Below are positions 6,351 through 6,881 of a stretch of 6,881 nt of DNA, in pieces. Both the position numbers and the translations under genes were made by a program. The notes beneath the pieces were generated by a model. That model made no database searches. It was not told the DNA's origin and worked only from the letters and a program-made list of their open reading frames with translations. Source of the stretch: an uncultured Clostridia bacterium (GTDB lineage Bacteria; Bacillota; Clostridia; Christensenellales; Borkfalkiaceae); contig CALGVF010000268.1 of assembly GCA_937920115.1 (NCBI GenBank), forward strand, positions 1 through 6,881, in the 5' to 3' direction. Each line of letters begins with the position of its first letter. Position 1 is the first letter of the stretch.

Positions 6351-6424
6351 GCGGGTGTAGTTCAATGGTAGAACACCAGCCTTCCAAGCTGGTTGCGTGG
6401 GTCCGATTCCCATCACCCGCTCCA
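6351..6424 (+). tRNA. tRNA-Gly (anticodon TCC)
   Basis: The full cloverleaf is visible: acceptor GCGGGTG/CACCCGC, anticodon stem CCAGC/GCTGG with loop CTTCCAA (anticodon TCC at 6383-6385), T-arm with TTCGAT-like loop (TCCGATT), and encoded CCA. It reads GGA/GGN glycine codons and is the first gene of the operon. Confidence 0.97.
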
Positions 6425-6468
6425 TTATATTATTACGACAATGGAAAACGGGACTCTGCCGACAATAC

Positions 6469-6545
6469 GCGCCTGTAGCTCAGTTGGATAGAGCACCGCC
6501 CTTCTAAGGCGGGTGTCAGGGGTTCGAATCCCTTCAGGCGCACCA
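6469..6545 (+). tRNA. tRNA-Arg (anticodon TCT)
   Basis: Acceptor GCGCCTG pairs with CAGGCGC, the anticodon stem CCGCC/GGCGG closes loop CTTCTAA (anticodon TCT at 6503-6505), the T-loop is TTCGAAT, and CCA is encoded. It reads AGA/AGG arginine codons. A 44-base spacer, the longest in the cluster, separates it from tRNA-Gly; I see no separate promoter in that spacer. Confidence 0.97.
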
Positions 6546-6553
6546 AGCCTTAT

Positions 6554-6631
6554 GGCGCGAGTAGCTCAGTTGGTTAGAGCGTCAGATTGTGGTCCTGAAG
6601 GTCGTGGGTTCGACTCCCATCTCCCGCCCCA
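6554..6631 (+). tRNA. tRNA-His (anticodon GTG) with two non-canonical pairs
   Basis: The anticodon loop TTGTGGT carries GTG, the T-loop is TTCGACT, and CCA is encoded. The extra 5' G expected of tRNA-His (G-1, position 6554) is present opposite C73. Two pairs are broken: in the acceptor stem GCGCGAG faces CTCCCGC, giving C4-C69 (C4 is base 6558), and in the anticodon stem TCAGA faces CCTGA, giving A31-C39. Everything else is intact, so it is probably functional, but a sequencing error or early decay is possible. Confidence 0.9.
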
Positions 6632-6640
6632 TTAAAACTT

Positions 6641-6715
6641 TGGGGTGTCGCCAAGCGGTAAGGCACTGGATTTTGATTCCAGTATTCGTAGGTTCAAATC
6701 CTGCCACCCCAGCCA
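6641..6715 (+). tRNA. tRNA-Gln (anticodon TTG)
   Basis: Acceptor TGGGGTG pairs with CACCCCA, the anticodon stem CTGGA/TCCAG closes loop TTTTGAT (anticodon TTG at 6673-6675), and the T-loop is TTCAAAT. The G discriminator and CCA are encoded. The U1-A72 end pair is typical of bacterial tRNA-Gln. It reads CAA/CAG and follows tRNA-His after nine bases. Confidence 0.97.
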
Positions 6716-6729
6716 AAAAAACTTAATAC

Positions 6730-6805
6730 GGTCCATTAGCTCAGGTGGTAGAGCACATGACTTTTAATCATGTTGTCCGGGGTTCGAGTCCCCGATGGAT
6801 CACCA
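6730..6805 (+). tRNA. tRNA-Lys (anticodon TTT)
   Basis: Acceptor GGTCCAT pairs with ATGGATC (one G-T wobble at 2-71), the anticodon stem CATGA/TCATG closes loop CTTTTAA (anticodon TTT at 6763-6765), and CCA is encoded. It reads AAA/AAG. Its last base directly abuts the next tRNA with no spacer. Confidence 0.97.
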
Positions 6806-6881
6806 GCACCTTTAGCTCAGTTGGTAGAGCAACTGACTCTTAATCAGTGGGTCCGGGGTTCGAGTCCCCGAAGGTGCACCA
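6806..6881 (+). tRNA. tRNA-Lys (anticodon CTT)
   Basis: Acceptor GCACCTT pairs with AAGGTGC, the anticodon stem ACTGA/TCAGT closes loop CTCTTAA (anticodon CTT at 6839-6841), and CCA ends at the last base of the window. It reads AAG only. Its T-arm is identical to that of the preceding tRNA-Lys, while acceptor and anticodon stems differ. The cluster may continue beyond the edge. Confidence 0.97.

Overview
The window looks like a chromosomal segment of a low-to-mid GC Bacillota, most likely an uncultured Clostridia-type gut anaerobe. This placement is inferred from purine-rich Shine-Dalgarno sites, frequent TTG and GTG starts, sigma-A-type promoters with TATAAT-like -10 boxes, tRNAs with encoded CCA, and protein families such as a CdaR/PucR-type regulator and a YhfI-like MBL hydrolase. 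I could not check the lineage by search.

Left part, minus strand (1-1123): a promoter drives an MBL-fold hydrolase (YhfI-like) whose 3' end overlaps the start of comEC, the DNA-uptake channel gene. Only the N-terminal 125 codons of comEC lie in the window. Upstream, on the plus strand, is a structured RNA that I read as 6S RNA (SsrS), followed by a strong intrinsic terminator (1203-1369).

Centre, minus strand (1405-5154): a compact three-gene unit is transcribed leftwards from one recognisable extended -10 promoter. It encodes a ribonuclease H with an N-terminal hybrid-binding (viroplasmin-like) domain and an unexplained 200-residue C-terminal extension, a CdaR/PucR-type transcription factor, and a membrane-anchored S41 (CtpA-like) serine protease. 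The genes are separated by 18 and 55 bases.

Right part, plus strand (5169-6881): a divergently transcribed asd gene (aspartate-semialdehyde dehydrogenase) has an ambiguous translation start preceded by a small Phe-rich leader ORF. It is followed by a tRNA operon: Gly(TCC), Arg(TCT), His(GTG), Gln(TTG), Lys(TTT), Lys(CTT). The operon has a near-consensus promoter wrapped in an 11-bp perfect inverted repeat. The window ends exactly at the CCA of the sixth tRNA, so the cluster may continue.

Most of the content is ordinary housekeeping sequence. The points most worth a second look are the inverted repeat around the tRNA promoter, two non-canonical pairs in tRNA-His, the extended RNase H, the asd leader arrangement, and a recurring TCGACTTAT motif. 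I see no CRISPR array, insertion sequence, phage gene or obvious defence system.
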